From contig NC_015321.1 in the NCBI RefSeq assembly GCF_000194605.1, forward strand, positions 992,001 to 1,056,000: DNA of 64,000 nucleotides. The letters run 5' to 3'. This stretch comes from Fluviicola taffensis DSM 16823. Its GTDB lineage: Bacteria; Bacteroidota; Bacteroidia; Flavobacteriales_D; Crocinitomicaceae. A program made the translations under genes and the position numbers. Shown here piece by piece: positions 25,195 through 34,198 of this stretch (the first letter of the stretch is position 1; every line of letters starts with the position of its first letter). The notes beneath the pieces were generated by a model. It did not search any database, was not told where the DNA came from, and saw only the letters and a program-made list of their open reading frames with translations.

Positions 25195-27225
25195 ATGGGT
25201 AAACTGTCAATTTTATTTGCACTTTTTTTAAGTGCCTTCGCGCGGATTCAGGCAACAGCACAAGAATTTACACCTGAAAAAATGTCGTCTCTGAATCGGA
25301 TTTCAGGAACACTAGGCTCACCCAACGAAGAATGGATGGTCTATCAAAGTTCAAAAACAGATTACACCCAAAACAAATCGAAAACGATTACGTATTTAGT
25401 GGAATTGAAAACTGGCAAATCCACTATTTTGGCAATTGATGGAGCTTGGAACTTCGCTTGGACTAGCGACAATAAATTAACGTTTCTACAATCAAATGGA
25501 TCGGAAATTCAGCTTCAAAAGTTGAATCCATCTACGAAAGAAGTCAATACTCTTCATCAATTTGGAGTTATTGAAGTAGAAGGGATTACTTTGAGTTCGG
25601 ACGGAAAACGATTTGCAACTTTAGAACCACTGAAAATAAAAGAAACCATTCAGGATAAATATCCAGATTTACCACAAACAACTGGCAGACTCGAAACTGA
25701 CTTGATGTATCGCCACTGGAATCAATGGTCTACACCAACAGTTTTGCATTTGTATTGGTACGAAAGTTCCACAGAAGGGAAATTTACCAAAAAAGGCGAC
25801 GTGATGCAGGGAGAGAATTTCCCTTCTGTTACGGGACCATTTGGAGGAATTGAAAGTATTTGCTTCAGTAAAGATGGCCAAACAATTTACTACTCGACAA
25901 AAAAAATGGCGGGGAAAAATTTTGCACAATCAACCAATTCAGAAATCTACGCATTTCATACTTCGGATAAAATAACAACAACACTTTCTTCTGCTCACAA
26001 AGGATACGACACAAATCCTGCTATCAATTTCACAGGAAAATCACTTGCTTGGTTAAGCATGGAGAAAGACGGATTTGAAGCTGATAAAAACCGAATCCGC
26101 ATCATGGATTTAGCAAGCCGGCAGGAAAAAGATTTAACAGCTAGTCTCGATTTAAGTGTGAATGATTTTACTTGGCATCCTTCCAAAGAGATTATTTATT
26201 TCACTGCTACTGTAAAAGCAACAAAACAACTCTATTCCTTAGATGTCGTTTCTGGAAAAATTCTTCAATTAACTTCCGATCGCTGTGATTATGTCAGTTT
26301 CAGTGTTATGAAAGACCGCATACTTTTGGAAAGACAAGACATGATTCATCCAACAGACATTTGGATTTTCACTCCTAAAACTGGTTTGAATGAACAGTTA
26401 ACTCACGCCAACAAAGAAGAATTAAACGGCATAGCTGAACCAACTGTTCAAGAAAAATGGATCACAACAACCGATGGAAAGAAAATGCTTACTTGGGTTG
26501 TTTTTCCTCCAAATTATGATCCTGCAAAAAAATACCCAACTTTGCTTTATTGTCAAGGCGGACCGCAAAGTCCTGTTTCACAATATTTCTCTTACCGTTG
26601 GAATTTCCGATTAATGGCTTCTCAAGGATATATCGTTGTAGCACCAAACAGAAGGGGTTTACCTGGGTTTGGACAAGAATGGAATGATGCTATTTCGAAA
26701 GACTGGGGAGGACAAGCCATGCGTGATTACTTAACAGCGATCGACAGTTGTGTTGCACAAATTCCAGCAATAAATAAAGATAAATTAGGAGCTGTTGGCG
26801 CTAGTTATGGAGGATATTCGGTTTATTACCTTGCTGGAATTCACGAAAACCGATTTAAGGCATTTATTTCACACTGCGGACTCTTTAATTTGGAAAGCTG
26901 GTATGGTACGACAGAAGAATTATTCTTCGCTAACTGGGATATAGGAGGTCCATATTGGTTACCTGAAAATAAAGAATTGTATGCTAAAAACAGCCCTCAC
27001 AAATTGGTCGACAAGTGGAATACTCCGATGCTTGTGATTCATGGAGGAAAAGATTTTCGCGTTCCAGAATCAGAAGGGATGCAAGCCTTTCAAGTACTAC
27101 AATTAAAAGGAATACCAAGTAAATATCTTTATTTCCCAGATGAAGGTCACTGGGTTACAAAGCCACAAAACAGTATTTTGTGGAACAGAGAATTTTACGA
27201 CTGGTTGAATACTTATTTGAAGTAA
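25195..27225 (+). CDS. S9 family (prolyl oligopeptidase/DPP-like) serine peptidase
   Basis: A 676-residue exported peptidase: signal peptide (1-22, ending ATAQEF), an N-terminal beta-propeller (about 30-420) and a C-terminal alpha/beta hydrolase (about 430-676). The catalytic triad is readable as S537 (GASYGGYS), D620 (GGKDFRVP) and H652 (DEGHWV). It probably cleaves dipeptides or short peptides in the periplasm and supports growth on peptides. Monocistronic by position; the next gene starts 112 bp downstream. Confidence 0.93.
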   Translation: MGKLSILFALFLSAFARIQATAQEFTPEKMSSLNRISGTLGSPNEEWMVYQSSKTDYTQNKSKTITYLVELKTGKSTILAIDGAWNFAWTSDNKLTFLQSNGSEIQLQKLNPSTKEVNTLHQFGVIEVEGITLSSDGKRFATLEPLKIKETIQDKYPDLPQTTGRLETDLMYRHWNQWSTPTVLHLYWYESSTEGKFTKKGDVMQGENFPSVTGPFGGIESICFSKDGQTIYYSTKKMAGKNFAQSTNSEIYAFHTSDKITTTLSSAHKGYDTNPAINFTGKSLAWLSMEKDGFEADKNRIRIMDLASRQEKDLTASLDLSVNDFTWHPSKEIIYFTATVKATKQLYSLDVVSGKILQLTSDRCDYVSFSVMKDRILLERQDMIHPTDIWIFTPKTGLNEQLTHANKEELNGIAEPTVQEKWITTTDGKKMLTWVVFPPNYDPAKKYPTLLYCQGGPQSPVSQYFSYRWNFRLMASQGYIVVAPNRRGLPGFGQEWNDAISKDWGGQAMRDYLTAIDSCVAQIPAINKDKLGAVGASYGGYSVYYLAGIHENRFKAFISHCGLFNLESWYGTTEELFFANWDIGGPYWLPENKELYAKNSPHKLVDKWNTPMLVIHGGKDFRVPESEGMQAFQVLQLKGIPSKYLYFPDEGHWVTKPQNSILWNREFYDWLNTYLK

Positions 27226-27337
27226 GAGCCTGCCGTGGCGGATGACAACAGACAAGCATTACCGCAGTCATGAGAAAGTGAAACAAAAAATGGACTTATT
27301 AACCCAGTCCAATTAAAAATAAAAAACACAAATAGAT

Positions 27338-30010
27338 ATGTGGAATAGAATAGCCAATATCATTCTAAGAAATCGTTTTATCATTCTTGCTATAATGGCA
27401 TTACTAACCGTTTTATTCGGTTACTACGCAATTACAGGCTTGAAAATCGACAATAAGTATGGAAACATGCTTCCAAAGGATAGTCCAACGCAAATTACCT
27501 ACCTAAACTTCAAGAAAATGTTTGGAGAAGATGGTTCTGCATTAGTCATTGCTATTCAAGACAAGGATTTATACACCAAAGAAAAATTTCTTCTTTGGAA
27601 AAATTTGGGAGATTCTATTCTACAAATTGATGGTGTAACATCTGTCATTTCAGAAGCAAAACTCTTCAACCTAATTAATGATACTGCGACTAGTCAATTC
27701 ATTATTAAACCCATTTTTTCGGACGTTTCTTTCAAAGAAAAATCCATCGAACAAATCAAAAAGGAGATTCGAAGAAACCCTTTGTATAATGGGGTTCTAT
27801 ACAATGATTCTGCAAATGTAAGCCTCATGATGGTGAGCTTAGATGAGAATTTTTTGGTGGATAAAGAAAAACAGAAGGTCGTTATTGAAATAGAAAAACT
27901 AGCTCAGTCATACGAAAAACAATTCAATCAGGTGCATTTTGCTGGTTTGCCTCACATGCGGGTATTAATTGGAAAACGCGTCATGTCTGAAATGTACATT
28001 TTCGTGGTTCTTTCCTTACTTGTTTCCTTTGGAATCATGTATTTCTTTTTCCGATCAGTACGTGTTACTTTAATTAGCGTACTGGTGGTACTGATTACTG
28101 TAATTTGGGCAATGGGAACCATTGGATTATTTGAATACAATATTTCCATTATGATGGCTTTAATTCCGCCTCTAATGATTGTGATTGGAATTCCAAATTG
28201 TATTTACCTCTTCAATAAATACCATTATGAGTTCAAGCAACATGGAAACAAAATCAAAGCGCTTACTCAAGTAATTCGAAAGACAGGAACGGCAATGTGG
28301 TTAACAAATGTTACTACGGCAATTGGGTTCATGACTTTCTTGTTTACAAACTCTACTAAATTCTTTGAATTTGGCGTTATTTCATCTTTGAACATCATGC
28401 TTTGTTATGTCGTTTCATTATGTTTGATTCCAATTTTCGCATCCTTCTCTAAACAACCAAAAACGCGTCATTTAAAACACCTAGATCGTAAGGCTGCGGT
28501 GAAATTTTTAGAGCGCTTAGTGAAAATAACTGCTAATAATCGCAGAGCTGTTTACATCATTACTATTGCATTGACCATTGGTACAGGTGTGGGAATTTTC
28601 TTCATGAAGGTTACTGGAAATATTACTGGAGATTTACCTGCCAGAGATCCAATCTTGAAGGATATCAAATTCATGGAAGCCAATTTTGGTGGTGCAGTTC
28701 CATTTGAAGTCTTGATCAATTACAAAGAAAAAGGACGTTTGTTTGGAAAAAGTACCATGCAAAATGTAGAGCAGGTTCAGGAAATGCTTTCCAAGGACAC
28801 TTTATTTGCTAAAAGTCTTTCAATTGTTGATTTTGTGAAGGTCGTAAATATGGCTTATTACAACAACAATCCAGAGCAATACAAAATATTTGCAACCAAG
28901 GACAAATTGCGTCTGAATGCCTATTTGAAAAATTTATCAACCACAACGAATAATTCAACATTCTCCATCAAAGAGCTCGTTGATACTACCAATCACATTC
29001 TTCGAATTCGAACTTCTATGAAAGATTTAGGTTCTTATGAAGTCGAAGATCAAGTTCATTTGATCAAATACCGCATTGATAGTATCATGAATCCTGACAA
29101 GTCTTTATTGGAAAAATTTTACACCAAATTTGAAAAAGGCAAAAAAGGATATGTTGATTCTATATTCGATATTTCTAGTGGTGTTTACAACAATGTAACA
29201 TCCTTGATTTCAAATGGAAATGATAAAATGCAATATGCGTTTGACTCAGATCCTGAAATGATTCAAAAATACATATCCAAACCAGGATTCAAAAAGCAAC
29301 TTCGAAAAGCAATTGACAACGAATACTACGATGTTACACTAACAGGGACATCCGTTGTGGCTTCTGAAGGAACGAAGTACTTAGTAAGTAACTTGACCTC
29401 TAGTATTGTGTTCGCTACGATTTCTATAGCGGCCTTAATGTGTTTATTATTCTATTCATTTAGAATGGTAATTGTTTCTATGGTTCCAAACTTAATTCCG
29501 ATGGCAGTAACTGCTGGAATTATGGGGATCTTCGGAATTCCATTAAAACCATCTACACTCTTAATCTTCTCTATCGCTCTAGGAATTACGGTCGATAATA
29601 CCATTCACTTTCTAGCCCATTATCGTAACGAGCTAAAAATGAAAAAGTGGGATCTCAAAGAATGTGTTGCCATTTCAATACGCGAAACAGGCTTGAGCAT
29701 CATTTATACTTCCGTTATTCTTTTCTTCGGATTCATCGTCTTCGTATTCTCTGACTTTGGTGGAACTCAGGCCTTAGGTTACTTATCTGCTATCACTTAT
29801 TTCGTAGCACTTTTCACTAACTTGATTCTTTTACCTTGTTTGTTATTAAGCTACGAACGCAGATTAACAACCAAATCATTTGAAGAGCCATTGTTTGAAA
29901 TTTATGACGAGGATTCAGATATTAATTGGGATTTATTAGAAATTGAAAAATTGGAATCTACTGAAGAACTCAAAAAAGAAGACGATAAAAACGAACCAAA
30001 AGAAGATTAA
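27338..30010 (+). CDS. MMPL/RND superfamily transporter
   Basis: An 890-residue inner-membrane protein with the RND duplication: one helix, a large periplasmic loop (about 35-205), five helices, a linker, one helix, a second loop (about 430-680) and five helices. Conserved membrane motifs include IPPLMIVIGIPNCIYLFNKYHYE (split: IGIPNC, then FNKYH) and GITVDNTIHFLAHYR in the second half. The C-terminus is acidic and lysine-rich. This branch is found in Bacteroidota as a predicted exporter of lipids or hydrophobic compounds; substrate unknown. It ends 3 nt before rmlA, suggesting one transcript. Confidence 0.9.
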   Translation: MWNRIANIILRNRFIILAIMALLTVLFGYYAITGLKIDNKYGNMLPKDSPTQITYLNFKKMFGEDGSALVIAIQDKDLYTKEKFLLWKNLGDSILQIDGVTSVISEAKLFNLINDTATSQFIIKPIFSDVSFKEKSIEQIKKEIRRNPLYNGVLYNDSANVSLMMVSLDENFLVDKEKQKVVIEIEKLAQSYEKQFNQVHFAGLPHMRVLIGKRVMSEMYIFVVLSLLVSFGIMYFFFRSVRVTLISVLVVLITVIWAMGTIGLFEYNISIMMALIPPLMIVIGIPNCIYLFNKYHYEFKQHGNKIKALTQVIRKTGTAMWLTNVTTAIGFMTFLFTNSTKFFEFGVISSLNIMLCYVVSLCLIPIFASFSKQPKTRHLKHLDRKAAVKFLERLVKITANNRRAVYIITIALTIGTGVGIFFMKVTGNITGDLPARDPILKDIKFMEANFGGAVPFEVLINYKEKGRLFGKSTMQNVEQVQEMLSKDTLFAKSLSIVDFVKVVNMAYYNNNPEQYKIFATKDKLRLNAYLKNLSTTTNNSTFSIKELVDTTNHILRIRTSMKDLGSYEVEDQVHLIKYRIDSIMNPDKSLLEKFYTKFEKGKKGYVDSIFDISSGVYNNVTSLISNGNDKMQYAFDSDPEMIQKYISKPGFKKQLRKAIDNEYYDVTLTGTSVVASEGTKYLVSNLTSSIVFATISIAALMCLLFYSFRMVIVSMVPNLIPMAVTAGIMGIFGIPLKPSTLLIFSIALGITVDNTIHFLAHYRNELKMKKWDLKECVAISIRETGLSIIYTSVILFFGFIVFVFSDFGGTQALGYLSAITYFVALFTNLILLPCLLLSYERRLTTKSFEEPLFEIYDEDSDINWDLLEIEKLESTEELKKEDDKNEPKED

Positions 30011-30013
30011 ATC

Positions 30014-30877
30014 ATGAAAGGAATCATTTTAGCTGGTGGATCTGGAACAAGACTACACCCACTAACCTTGGCAATCAGTAAACAATTGATGCCAATTTAT
30101 GATAAACCTATGATTTACTATCCGTTGTCAATTTTGATGACTGCAGGTATTCGGGAAATTCTAATTATTTCAACCCCTCATGATTTACCTCAATTCAAAA
30201 AATTGTTAGGTGATGGAAGTAAGTTGGGATGTACATTTACTTACGAAGAACAAGCAGAACCTAACGGTTTAGCTCAAGCTTTCGTAATCGGTGAATCTTT
30301 CATCGGAACTGATTCAGTGGCACTTATTTTAGGAGATAACATCTTCTACGGTGTTGGAATGGATGAATTATTAATCGAAAATGCTTCACCTGACGGTGGA
30401 GTTGTTTATGCCTATCATGTAAGTGATCCTGAGCGGTATGGTGTGGTAGAATTTGATGATGCAATGAATGTACTTTCTATCGAAGAAAAACCTGCTATTC
30501 CGAAATCAAATTACGCGGTTCCTGGATTGTATTTTTACGATAATGACGTTATTGAAATTGCCAAAAACCTAAAACCGTCTGCTCGTGGTGAATACGAAAT
30601 CACCGATGTAAATGCGGAATACTTGAAAAGAGGAAAATTGAAAGTTGCCATTTTAAGCAGAGGAACAGCTTGGTTAGATACAGGTACTTTTCCTTCACTG
30701 ATGCAAGCTGGACAATTTGTTCAAGTTATTGAAGAACGACAAGGTTTAAAAGTTGGTTGTATTGAAGAGATTGCATACCGAAATGGGTTCATTTCTGCCA
30801 ATCAGCTAGAAGAAATTGCTCAACCACTTGTTAAAAGCGGATATGGAACTTACTTACTGCAATTACTCAAGAAATAA
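30014..30877 (+). CDS. rmlA: Glucose-1-phosphate thymidylyltransferase
   Basis: A 287-residue cytosolic enzyme making dTDP-glucose, the first step to dTDP-rhamnose and other deoxysugars. The signature [11 protein letters not shown] (8-18) followed by [11 protein letters not shown] is complete, with [10 protein letters not shown] and [20 protein letters not shown] further on. Length is normal. It sits between the MMPL transporter and a polyprenyl synthase and overlaps the latter by one base; the remaining rml genes are not in this window. Confidence 0.96.
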   Translation: MKGIILAGGSGTRLHPLTLAISKQLMPIYDKPMIYYPLSILMTAGIREILIISTPHDLPQFKKLLGDGSKLGCTFTYEEQAEPNGLAQAFVIGESFIGTDSVALILGDNIFYGVGMDELLIENASPDGGVVYAYHVSDPERYGVVEFDDAMNVLSIEEKPAIPKSNYAVPGLYFYDNDVIEIAKNLKPSARGEYEITDVNAEYLKRGKLKVAILSRGTAWLDTGTFPSLMQAGQFVQVIEERQGLKVGCIEEIAYRNGFISANQLEEIAQPLVKSGYGTYLLQLLKK

Positions 30878-31845
30878 TGAAAAGCTTAGAGCAATATACG
30901 CGCTTTATTGAAGAGAAAATAGCTGGTATTAATCTAGAAGAAGAACCCAGAAAATTATATGATCCATTGCGTTATTTTCTTTCATTAGGGGGAAAACGAA
31001 TGCGACCAATATTAACACTTATCTCTGGAGAATTATTCCAAATTTCAAACGAAGAAAGTTTATCTGCAGCATTAACCATTGAGCTTTTCCATAATTTCTC
31101 ACTCATTCATGATGACATTATGGATGAAGCTCCTGTTAGACGAGGAAAACCAACTGTTCATATTAAATGGAACTCCAGTGTTGCCATTCTATCAGGAGAT
31201 GTCTTATTTGTTGAAGGATACCAGCAATTAGCAAAATATACAGATAAACGCCTTCCCATATTATTGAAACGATTCAACGAAACAGCTATCGAAGTTTGTC
31301 AAGGTCAGCAATTAGATATGGATTTTGAGAGCAGGGACGATGTTACAGAAGAAGCATATATTGAAATGATTCGACTAAAAACATCCGTTCTACTTGGTTG
31401 CGCTCTAGAATTTGGTGCTATTCTCGGAAATCAATCGGAAGAAACAAGAAATCATCTCTATCATTTTGGTGTTTCCTTAGGAATCGCATTTCAAATACAA
31501 GACGATATTTTAGATTTATACGGAGATCCAGAACTTTTCGGTAAGCAAGTGGGAGGAGATATTTTATCCAATAAAAAAACACTTCTTTTCCTAAAAGCGA
31601 AAGCCATTTCAGAAGCAAGTAAAGATGCTCGTTTCGGCGATTTACTTCAAATGGCTCCAACGGATTCCAAAATTGCTAGTGCCAAAAAATTATTCGAAGA
31701 AATTGATGCCAAAAATGCAAGCTTGGAAACGATGAATGGCTACTATAGTGAAGCAATCAATTCCTTAGATCAACTTGAATCGAAAGGTTTAGAACTCGGC
31801 TCACTTCGAGAACTAGCTAATTTTCTGATTACTAGAAAACTTTGA
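30877..31845 (+). CDS. Polyprenyl (geranylgeranyl/octaprenyl-type) diphosphate synthase
   Basis: A 322-residue trans-prenyltransferase. Both Asp-rich motifs are present: DDIMDEAPVRRG (first D79, D80, D83) and DDILD (D209, D210, D213), with GGKRMRP near residue 39 and a KKTLLF segment (about 231). It condenses isopentenyl diphosphate to all-trans chains for quinones or carotenoid precursors; chain length cannot be read with confidence, although small residues before the first motif (FSLIH) fit C20 or longer. It overlaps rmlA by one base. Confidence 0.92.
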   Translation: MKSLEQYTRFIEEKIAGINLEEEPRKLYDPLRYFLSLGGKRMRPILTLISGELFQISNEESLSAALTIELFHNFSLIHDDIMDEAPVRRGKPTVHIKWNSSVAILSGDVLFVEGYQQLAKYTDKRLPILLKRFNETAIEVCQGQQLDMDFESRDDVTEEAYIEMIRLKTSVLLGCALEFGAILGNQSEETRNHLYHFGVSLGIAFQIQDDILDLYGDPELFGKQVGGDILSNKKTLLFLKAKAISEASKDARFGDLLQMAPTDSKIASAKKLFEEIDAKNASLETMNGYYSEAINSLDQLESKGLELGSLRELANFLITRKL

Positions 31846-31852
31846 AACCTAT

Positions 31853-31860
31853 TATCTTTG
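31853..31860 (+). promoter_or_regulatory. -7 box before the 136-residue lipoprotein gene
   Basis: TATCTTTG matches TAnnTTTG directly after the polyprenyl synthase stop. The ATG is 96 nt downstream, a longer leader than others here; no clear -33 TTG. Confidence 0.35.
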
Positions 31861-31955
31861 TTTAATTTTTAAAATTTGAGGATAAAAAACCTATAAAATG
31901 ATTTGACAATGGTGGATATTGTTAAAAAAAATTATATTCGAAGAAAAAATTAGTT

Positions 31956-32366
31956 ATGAAAATGCTTAGAATCAGTCTATTCACTGTAATTTTGGGACTT
32001 ATACTTCCCTTGTTACATTCTTGCGGTAAATATCCAGATGGACCAAATTTTACTTTATTATCTCGTAAATCTCGTTTAGAAGGCACTTGGACGGCTTATG
32101 AAGTTACTAATTCAAACGGACAAACTACTTCTTACCCTAATGGAGGCGCTTCAATTGAGCTTACAGATGATGAAGAAGTTTTCTTATACACTGGTATAAT
32201 AACTATTCAAGGAACATGGAGTCTTGTGAAAGATAAAGAATATTTACGCATCACATATCCTGGTTTATCATCTACTGAATATGAAATAAGAAGGCTTAAG
32301 AACAAAGATATGTGGCTCAAAGATCCGAATGGATCTCTCACTAAATATGAAAAAATTGATGACTAA
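31956..32366 (+). CDS. Lipocalin-like lipoprotein
   Basis: A 136-residue lipoprotein with lipobox LHSC (C23) and a C-terminal domain (about 40-135) of the lipocalin-like pattern common in Bacteroidota: LEGTWTAYEV, IQGTWSLVKDKEYLRIT, then a YEI-rich strand and a final WLKDPNGSLTKYEK strand. Probably anchored in the periplasm or outer membrane. Function unknown. It is followed by a terminator and converges with the carotenoid genes. Confidence 0.75.
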   Translation: MKMLRISLFTVILGLILPLLHSCGKYPDGPNFTLLSRKSRLEGTWTAYEVTNSNGQTTSYPNGGASIELTDDEEVFLYTGIITIQGTWSLVKDKEYLRITYPGLSSTEYEIRRLKNKDMWLKDPNGSLTKYEKIDD

Positions 32367-32384
32367 ACCCATCAAAAAAACTAG

Positions 32385-32410
32385 AAAGCGGTCATTTGAT
32401 CGCTTTTTTT
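32385..32410 (+). terminator. Terminator after the lipocalin-like gene
   Basis: AAAGCGGTCA/TGATCGCTTT stem with one G-T pair and a TTTTTTT run. It overlaps the stop codon of the converging lycopene cyclase gene. Confidence 0.85.
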
Positions 32411-33090
32411 GTTTGGTGTGCTTTCATAACTTCATGAATCAATACAATTGGCAGAAGCATGCTTAAATTGTAGTACAAATCTTCAAGCGGTATAGTACCG
32501 ATGCGAATACCAACAATGTGATTCTCAGAATACCAAACTACGGGTTCAGGAGTAAAAAATCCAGTCAGAGCACCATTGACCAATAAAAACGGAACCAAAC
32601 AAATCAAAAATGCCAATGCAAAATGGTTAAACCAAGAAGCCCTTGCTCTAAAATAAACGCCAATTATCAGGAGTGTCGAAAGCGAACAAGCCGTTAGTGT
32701 ATACCAGTTTTTTAAATGAAAGATAGCTAACAATAAGCCTGAAAGTACCATTGCAAAAGCAAATCCACGTCCTAAAAGATTCAATTTTGCATTTGGTAAA
32801 TATCCTCTGATTACTTCATAAACAAATAAGCAAGCATAAGGAACTACGAGAAAAAACAAGACTTCTTCCAGTGGCAAACGAAACAAATAAATCCCTTGTA
32901 CATATCTTGGATTAAAGCCCCAAACCGAATGAAGTGTAAAATAACTATCCCACACTAAAAAGAACAAACCAACCATGAAAATAGATGGGAAAACTGTTTT
33001 CCAATGTGTATAAAAATGAATCTTTTTATCAAAACTTAAAAGAAAAGGGAAGACAATGGTTCCCAAAATAATCCATAAATAAAGACTCAT
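32392..33090 (-). CDS. crtY: Lycopene cyclase, CrtYcd-type membrane protein
   Basis: A 232-residue protein with about seven membrane helices and the double PxE(E) signature of heterodimeric-type lycopene cyclases in fused form: FRLPLEEVLFFLVVPY (PLEE at 73-76) and the second repeat GTIPLEDLYYNLSML (about 195-209). It forms beta-ionone rings on lycopene. The start overlaps the crtZ stop by 4 nt (ATGA). With crtZ and the CruF-like gene it forms a carotenoid sub-cluster; crtB and crtI are not in the window. Confidence 0.9.
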   Translation of the reverse strand: MSLYLWIILGTIVFPFLLSFDKKIHFYTHWKTVFPSIFMVGLFFLVWDSYFTLHSVWGFNPRYVQGIYLFRLPLEEVLFFLVVPYACLFVYEVIRGYLPNAKLNLLGRGFAFAMVLSGLLLAIFHLKNWYTLTACSLSTLLIIGVYFRARASWFNHFALAFLICLVPFLLVNGALTGFFTPEPVVWYSENHIVGIRIGTIPLEDLYYNLSMLLPIVLIHEVMKAHQTKKAIK

Positions 33091-33572
33091 TGAGCAGAAT
33101 GATTTTGTTTGTATGACTTTCTAGCTTCCAAATAATACTTCATTGGAACAATTAACAACCCAAAACATTCTCCTTCTTCTTTTCCAATATGTTTGTGATG
33201 CATTTTATGCGCTCTGCGAATAGCTATAAAATAGGGTGTATTCATTTCACGAATCCATTTAAAACGACGGTGAATGAACACATCATGAAGCAGGAAGTAA
33301 GTAAAGCCGTAAGCCATAATTCCAAATCCCATCCAAACAAAAGCATGCTGATGATACATTAAACCGAGCATAATCCCTAACCAACTAGGTATGGCAAAAA
33401 TTAGAAAAAAGACGTCATTTCGTTCGAAAAAACCCGCTTTCCCTTGATGATGATCTCGGTGGAAATACCACATAACACCATGCATCAAAAATTTGTGTGC
33501 AGACCAAGCGGCCAATTCCGTTAAGAAGAAAGCACCCATTAAAACAACTATTCCTAAACCTGTTCCGATCAT
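33087..33572 (-). CDS. crtZ: Beta-carotene hydroxylase
   Basis: A 161-residue membrane di-iron hydroxylase of the CrtZ/fatty-acid hydroxylase superfamily. The eight or more histidines are in place: H26 and H31 (HKFLMH), H38, H41, H42 (HRDHH), then HDVFIHRRF and RRAHKMHHKH near residues 95-130. It adds 3-hydroxyl groups to beta-rings. Overlaps by 4 nt with both neighbours, so the three carotenoid genes are translationally coupled. Confidence 0.93.
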   Translation of the reverse strand: MIGTGLGIVVLMGAFFLTELAAWSAHKFLMHGVMWYFHRDHHQGKAGFFERNDVFFLIFAIPSWLGIMLGLMYHQHAFVWMGFGIMAYGFTYFLLHDVFIHRRFKWIREMNTPYFIAIRRAHKMHHKHIGKEEGECFGLLIVPMKYYLEARKSYKQNHSAQ

Positions 33573-34195
33573 CTGTTTAAAATTGCAAAAAATATCACTA
33601 GAATAATAAACAATCCAACACTTACTTTGTTTGTTTCAACCGATTTTCTTTTCAAAACCCAAAAACTAAACAAGGAAGAAAAGAAAATCCAGCACACATA
33701 ATTATACATCGGAATTGTACCATCATTCCAATGCCAAAAATCTGATTTAATAGCAACTGGTTCAATAATCCAATCCAAAGCAGTCATCAACACTCCCGCA
33801 ATTAGAGCTTTTAAAACAAGTGGAATATTCCATTTATTGACAATTGCAGTAGCTGAAAAAGTCAATAAAATCCAGTTAACACCAATGATTAGAGGAATTC
33901 CATCTAAACGATACCCTAAATTATTTCCATATCCATAATGTCCGAATAAGACTGAAGTATGCACTCCAATCCATTCGATTGTATATCCTACAATTCCAAT
34001 TAGCAAGATATCCACATGCTTTTTTACCGAATAATTCGCGAACGAAAAATAAAGACAAATAAATGACAAGATTAAATTGAAAGGAGATAGCTCCAAAAAA
34101 GAATTTCTAGAATCAGTATGAAGACCAACTAAACCAACGGTATAGAAGATAATTAAAATGATTAATAAAAGGGTTTGTTTCTTTGGTAATTTCAT
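33569..34195 (-). CDS. cruF: CruF-like carotenoid 1',2'-hydratase family protein
   Basis: A 208-residue polytopic protein (about six to seven helices) of the carotenoid biosynthesis family (DUF422) that includes CruF. Motifs: TIEWIGVHTSVLFGHYGYG (about 75-93: EWIG, GHYGYG) and ALDWIIEPVAIKSDFWHW (DWIIEPVA, FWHW). CruF hydrates the psi-end of lycopene or gamma-carotene, leading to saproxanthin- or myxol-type pigments. It starts 3 nt after the TPR-SpoIIE stop and overlaps crtZ by 4 nt. Confidence 0.85.
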   Translation of the reverse strand: MKLPKKQTLLLIILIIFYTVGLVGLHTDSRNSFLELSPFNLILSFICLYFSFANYSVKKHVDILLIGIVGYTIEWIGVHTSVLFGHYGYGNNLGYRLDGIPLIIGVNWILLTFSATAIVNKWNIPLVLKALIAGVLMTALDWIIEPVAIKSDFWHWNDGTIPMYNYVCWIFFSSLFSFWVLKRKSVETNKVSVGLFIILVIFFAILNR

Positions 34196-34198
34196 TCC